Made by a program: the position numbers and the translations under genes
The notes under the pieces: model-generated
What the model was told of the DNA's origin: nothing
Seen by the model: the letters and a program-made list of their open reading frames with translations, nothing else
Databases searched by the model: none
DNA from: Candidatus Eiseniibacteriota bacterium
Lineage (GTDB): Bacteria; Eisenbacteria; RBG-16-71-46
NCBI GenBank assembly: GCA_005893365.1
Contig: VBPB01000141.1
Coordinates: 1 to 10,142 of the forward strand
Direction of reading: 5' to 3'
Length of the DNA: 10,142 nt
In this document: positions 7,441 through 10,142 of the stretch, in pieces
Layout of the letters: every line of letters begins with the position of its first letter
Position numbering within the stretch: position 1 is the stretch's first letter

Positions 7441-7893
7441 TCACCGGGTCAGCACCAGGCCGGACATCTGGACACTCACCGTGTCCCGAGCCCCGCGCTG
7501 GTTCTGCAGGATGATGTCGCCGGAGGTGCTGGCGCGACCGTCCTTGGTCATCGTGGGGCCCGCGACCCCCCCAAAGGCCACGGAGTAGTAGGTGACCCCG
7601 CTCGGCAGCTTCCAGGTCGTGGCGACTCCGCTCGCGTAATGGACGTGATAGTCGCAGCCGCCGCAGCCGGCCCAGTTGTAGGTGAAATGCATGGGCTGTT
7701 CCGTGCCCGTGGCGATCGCCTTCTCGCGTGCGAGCCGCAACTCGGCCGCGATGTTCTGAGTCGCCCCCTTGAGCTGGTACGAGGCCGAAACGCTCTGGAA
7801 GGCCGGGACGCTGAATGCAAACAGCAACCCGAGCACCAGCATGGCCGCCGCCAGCTCGACCAGCGAGAATCCCCGCGCGCGAAGAACGGTCAT
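7441..7893 (-). CDS. GspH/FimT-type pseudopilin
   Basis: A 150-residue prepilin that leads the operon. The ATG at 7893 gives an eight-residue leader MTVLRARG followed by FSLVELAAAMLVLGLLFAFSVPAF, a standard prepilin site and transmembrane helix with Glu at +5. The segment ATQNIAAELRLAREKAIATG is the helix that marks the GspH/FimT family (many end in RxxAI..G). C77 and C80 (AGCGGC) may form a small disulfide loop in the head. There is no clear Shine-Dalgarno; the codons upstream stay open but offer no better start compatible with a short prepilin leader. FimT/GspH proteins act with PilV, PilW and PilX as the minor-pilin complex that primes pilus assembly, which agrees with the gene order here. 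A type II secretion role cannot be excluded from one gene, but the neighbours favour a pilus. Confidence 0.9.
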   Translation of the reverse strand: MTVLRARGFSLVELAAAMLVLGLLFAFSVPAFQSVSASYQLKGATQNIAAELRLAREKAIATGTEQPMHFTYNWAGCGGCDYHVHYASGVATTWKLPSGVTYYSVAFGGVAGPTMTKDGRASTSGDIILQNQRGARDTVSVQMSGLVLTR

Positions 7894-7917
7894 CGTCTGA
7901 GTGGTCCCAAAGGATAA

Positions 7918-7932
7918 GCAGTGCCCATGCCA
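7918..7932 (-). promoter_or_regulatory. Candidate sigma-54 (-24/-12) promoter of the pilin operon
   Basis: On the minus strand, TGGCA (7932-7928) and TGCTT (7920-7916) place the invariant GG and GC exactly 10 bases apart; the full element matches the YTGGCACGRNNNTTGCW consensus at most positions. Transcription would start near 7906, giving a leader of only about 13 bases before the GspH/FimT start codon. Pilin genes in several phyla are under sigma-54 control. The short leader without a ribosome site is a point against it. Confidence 0.5.
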
Positions 7933-8050
7933 TACGACGCGTCGCGCCTCGCGGGCGCGCGCCGATCCGGCTCGAGGTTGGCGGACATCCGGTTGGCGGG
8001 CCGGCCCGGGGGAGAGACGGGCCCACCGTCCGGGTCATCGGCCGCAGCCT

Positions 8051-8075
8051 CGCAATGCTTGAACGATGCATTACG
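8051..8075. promoter_or_regulatory. Imperfect inverted repeat, possible activator site upstream of the pilin operon
   Basis: The arms cgcaatgc (8051-8058) and gcattacg (8068-8075) match at 7 of 8 positions around a 9-base spacer, in the only AT-richer patch of this 287-bp intergenic region. The site is about 140 bp upstream of the sigma-54-like element, a usual distance for a bacterial enhancer-binding protein. No known consensus is matched closely, so the regulator is unknown. The rest of 7894-8180 is very GC-rich and shows no other clear signal. Confidence 0.35.
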
Positions 8076-8180
8076 CCGGTCGGTTGGGCAGGGGACGCGC
8101 CCGCGCGCGGTCAGGCCGGGGTCGCGGCTCGTCCCGTGCTCAGCAGGGGCGAACGGCCGGAGAGGGGCCCGAGCGGGTCC

Positions 8181-9350
8181 TCAGCCCCCGGGGCGGGGGG
8201 CCGCCTTGGGCGGGGCGGCCGGCTGCGGGCGCTGACGCCCGAGCAGCTCACGGTGGTGCGAGAAGACGTGGTGCGGTTCATCCCCCGCCAGATCGGCGAG
8301 CACCAGGCAGACCGCGGCCCGATCGGGGCGGCCGGGGAGGCCGTCCGCGAGGGCCCCGGGATCGTCGCCCGGAGACCCCACGCCGAACTGCTTGCGGCAA
8401 TGGCGGCGGCGGGCCTCCGCGCCGACCGGGCTCGAAGGCAGGCACAGGCCCCGGGTGCGGACGCGGGCCAGGTCGCGCGCCAACTCGCCCCATTCGAGCG
8501 GTGCGGCCGGGTCGAGATCGCCGGCCTCGGTCAGGATGCCGGCGCCCTCCAGGGTGCCGCGCAGGCTCTCGGGCGCCGCGGGAATGGCGGGGAAGGGCGG
8601 CCGGACCGTCGCGGCCAGCGTCCGCCACCACTCCGCCCGGGTCGGCGACCGGTACGCCTCCGCCCCGCGGCCGATCAGCGAGCCGCGCTCCGCCCAGGCC
8701 AGATAGGGTTGCGCCCACCCGGTGTCCGCGCGCGGCGTGGCCAGGTGGGCGGTGACGAAGCGGAGCGGGTCGAGCACTCGGGCGTGCTCCCAGCGCTCGT
8801 CCGGCTCGCCGGCGCGCCGCACCTCGAAGTGGAGGTGGGGCGAGGTGGCGCGTCCCGTCATCCCGACGCGGCCCAGCAGTCGCCCCGCGACCACGCATTG
8901 GCCCGCGCGCACGGCCACCGTTCCCGGCGCCAGGTGGGCGTAGACCGTGTAGACCAGCCCTTCCTCGGTCCGGTGCGCGATCACGACGTGGCGCCCGTAG
9001 CCGTGGTTCCACCCCTGGGCGCCCACCGAGACCACCAGGCCATTGGCGGCGGCCCGCACCGGGCCGCCCGCGGCGCCATTGGAGAGGTCCACGCCCTGGT
9101 GTCCGGCGCCTCCGCTGTCGCGATCCCCCACGCCGCGCATGACGCGATAGGGGCGCGGGCCGCCCGCCGGGTCGGTGGACAGCGAGCAGGCCGCACCCAC
9201 CGGGTAGATCCAGGCGCCGCTCCACCCCCAGCGCGCCGAGACCTCGGGCTTGAGCGGCAGGAGCCCGGCCAGCAGCAGCGGTCCGGCGACCGCCAGGCAG
9301 GAGACCAGGGATGGGGCGCGAGCGGGGCTCGGGATCGGGCGTCGAGACAT
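8181..9350 (-). CDS. Secreted M23 family zinc metallopeptidase with SLH-like C-terminus
   Basis: A 389-residue protein expected to cut peptidoglycan cross-bridges in the envelope. The start at 9350 has GAGGA just upstream. Residues ~13-38 (PSLVSCLAVAGPLLLAGLL) form a signal peptide or anchor with no lipobox. The peptidase core has the full LytM set: HxxxD as H84-Q-G-V-D88, the catalytic His in YAHLAPG (H139), and HLHFE (H172, H174). It should therefore be active. Two regions resemble SLH repeats: W212-AQPYLAWAERGSLI with TRAEWW at 237-242, and LEGAGILTEAGDLDP with LEWGELARDLA at 285-295. These could hold the enzyme at the cell surface; this part is inference. The tail is basic and proline-rich (PAAPPKAAPRPGG). 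It lies between the surface-sorted protein gene and the pilin operon, and is separated from both by regulatory gaps, so probably not in one operon with the pilins. No coiled coil of the EnvC type is present. Confidence 0.88.
   Translation of the reverse strand: MSRRPIPSPARAPSLVSCLAVAGPLLLAGLLPLKPEVSARWGWSGAWIYPVGAACSLSTDPAGGPRPYRVMRGVGDRDSGGAGHQGVDLSNGAAGGPVRAAANGLVVSVGAQGWNHGYGRHVVIAHRTEEGLVYTVYAHLAPGTVAVRAGQCVVAGRLLGRVGMTGRATSPHLHFEVRRAGEPDERWEHARVLDPLRFVTAHLATPRADTGWAQPYLAWAERGSLIGRGAEAYRSPTRAEWWRTLAATVRPPFPAIPAAPESLRGTLEGAGILTEAGDLDPAAPLEWGELARDLARVRTRGLCLPSSPVGAEARRRHCRKQFGVGSPGDDPGALADGLPGRPDRAAVCLVLADLAGDEPHHVFSHHRELLGRQRPQPAAPPKAAPRPGG
8199..8220 (-). other. GC-only hairpin at the 3' end of the M23 gene
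   Basis: The arms ggccgcc and ggcggcc pair perfectly over 7 bp around an 8-base loop, within the last codons of the gene. There is no T-tract after it, so it is at most a weak or Rho-assisted end signal. Given the local GC content it may also be chance. Confidence 0.25.
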
Positions 9351-9434
9351 CGTGTCCTCGCCGGGGGGGTCGGGGAGAGCGTGAGCCCGGGGACTCTACC
9401 ACCTAAGTCGGGGCGACCGGGCGTCACGGGCGGA

Positions 9435-9465
9435 CGAGGCTCGCCCCCAAGAACTTCGAGCCTCG
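9435..9465. repeat. Perfect 9-bp inverted repeat between two genes
   Basis: The arms cgaggctcg (9435-9443) and cgagcctcg (9457-9465) are exact inverse complements around a 13-base loop, in the 145-bp gap between the sorted surface protein and the M23 gene. A second small hairpin (CTCGG-TCC-CCGAG, 9482-9494) sits directly after the upstream stop codon. Neither is followed by a T-run, so they may mark the end of the upstream transcript without being classic intrinsic terminators, or form an operator for the M23 gene. No convincing promoter was seen in the gap. Confidence 0.5.
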
Positions 9466-9495
9466 CGGGTGAGCGGGGTTTCTCGGGGACCGAGG

Positions 9496-10142
9496 CTAGC
9501 GGATCACGACCAGCCGGGTGGCGGGCGCGACGGAGCCTCGCATCCGGGCGAAGTAGACCCCGGAATGCCAGCCCCGCGTGGACTCGCCGGACAGGTCGGC
9601 GGAAGCCTCCGCCCCCGCGGTCACGAGCGGAACGGCCGCGACCCGCCGGCCCGCGAGGTCGAAGAACTCCACCGCCTCGGCCTCCGACCCGGCCGCCACA
9701 CCGGTGCGCAGGTGCAACGAGGCGCCGGCCGGCAGCGGATTGGGCCCCAGGCGCAGCGCCAGCGCGGGCGCCGGGCGGCCGGGCTCGGGCACGGCCACCG
9801 GGCGCGTCTCGGTCACCCGTTGGCGCTCCATCGGCTGCATCACGCCGCCCGGGAAGCCGATGTAGAGGACCGAGACCTCGTCCGGGGTGAAGGCGGCGAT
9901 GGCCGGCCGGGCGGCGGAGCCGTCGGTGATCGCCGTCAACTCCGTGCTGGAGCAGTCCCAGCCGCCGTCCGGCTGCCAGCGCATGTAGCGCACCTGCTGG
10001 ACGCCGCTGGTGTTGCCGACGAAGGCGAGGTGGAGCCCGCCCTGTTCGTCGATGCGCAGCGTCGGGTTCTGGACGCTCTCCCCGCGTGAGACCAGGGTCG
10101 CGTCGAGCGGGAACGGCGACGAACCATCGGGCTTGCGCTTCT
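9496..10142 (-). CDS. Secreted protein with C-terminal FlgD-like/type A sorting-like domain (partial, start off window)
   Basis: The frame is open from the right edge to TAG at 9498-9496, so only the last 214 or so codons are present. The first visible part, with NPTLRIDEQGGLHLAFVG, VRYMRWQPDGGWD and AIAAFTPDEVSVLYIG, shows the repeating strand pattern of BNR/sialidase-like beta-propellers: short strands about 50 residues apart, each ending near a Gly/Asp turn. A proline-rich linker (VAVPEPGRPAPALAL) leads to the final ~85 residues: LGPNPLPAG, VEFFDLAGRRVAAVPL, GWHSGVYFARM, TRLVVIR. That is the standard pattern of FlgD-Ig-like/type A C-terminal sorting domains (NP..., D.aGR.v, G.Y..R). Such domains are used for secretion or surface attachment in Bacteroidota and are very common in Eisenbacteria-like genomes. 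Export is likely but no type IX secretion genes are visible here. The specific ligand or enzyme activity cannot be told from this fragment. Confidence 0.85.
   Translation of the reverse strand, partial: KRKPDGSSPFPLDATLVSRGESVQNPTLRIDEQGGLHLAFVGNTSGVQQVRYMRWQPDGGWDCSSTELTAITDGSAARPAIAAFTPDEVSVLYIGFPGGVMQPMERQRVTETRPVAVPEPGRPAPALALRLGPNPLPAGASLHLRTGVAAGSEAEAVEFFDLAGRRVAAVPLVTAGAEASADLSGESTRGWHSGVYFARMRGSVAPATRLVVIR

Noticed and set aside
4409..7588. 1059-codon open frame on the plus strand
   Set aside because: It covers three real minus-strand pilin genes, has low-complexity Val/Gly/Arg/His composition, and no signal, domain or ribosome site. It is a shadow frame.
7815..9890. 691-codon open frame on the plus strand
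   Set aside because: It crosses the pilin promoter region, the M23 gene and the sorted protein in antisense, with no motif and Arg/Pro-rich ends.
1..10142. CRISPR array, tRNA/rRNA genes, insertion sequence or phage genes
   Set aside because: No regularly spaced repeats of 25-40 bases, no tRNA cloverleaf, no transposase or integrase motifs and no terminal repeats with target duplications were found on either strand.

Overview
All genes in this window lie on the minus strand, and the DNA is very GC-rich (about 70% over most of it, falling to roughly 57% in the first 300 bases). Three things suggest a deep-branching Gram-negative-type bacterium of the kind known mostly from metagenomes. These are a transcription-attenuating T-box leader in such GC-rich DNA, type IV minor pilins with long extracellular heads, and a secreted protein ending in a FlgD-like/type A sorting-like domain. 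Candidatus Eisenbacteria or a related FCB-side lineage is my best guess, but this is inference and not a lineage marker.

Reading in the direction of transcription (right to left):
(1) 10142-9496: the C-terminal part of a secreted protein that ends in a FlgD-like/type A sorting-like domain; its start is off the right edge.
(2) 9350-8181: a secreted M23 metallopeptidase with all the expected metal and catalytic residues, followed by two SLH-like repeats.
(3) 8180-7894: a regulatory region with a near-consensus sigma-54 -24/-12 element and an upstream inverted repeat.
(4) 7893-2837: a tight operon of four prepilin-like genes in the order GspH/FimT, PilV-like, PilW-like, PilX-like. The gaps are 5 bp and 3 bp, and the last junction is a 4-bp ATGA overlap. 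The PilW-like protein is the unusual one: a minor pilin with three SdrD-B-like Ca-binding Ig modules and a six-repeat FG-GAP beta-propeller, which makes it a plausible built-in pilus-tip adhesin or sensor.
(5) 2836-2346: a 13-bp tandem repeat containing a perfect G-quadruplex motif, then a promoter and a complete T-box leader with an AUC (Ile) specifier, a bulged antiterminator and a competing terminator.
(6) 2345-1: ileS, which runs off the left edge.

Two genes do not read cleanly. ileS changes frame at about 753-757 and also lacks the residues normally found just before its VWFDSGS motif, so a short deletion is likely. The PilW-like gene has a one-base (+1) shift near 4172-4190. That shift joins it to the downstream PilX-like gene as an artificial 1391-codon reading frame; with one base removed it ends in a TGA that overlaps the PilX-like ATG. 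Both could be sequencing or assembly errors or real mutations. The window alone cannot decide.

Functionally, the window combines cell-surface construction (pilus initiation/tip complex, a wall hydrolase, a surface-sorted protein) with a separately controlled housekeeping gene (ileS) that senses uncharged tRNA-Ile.
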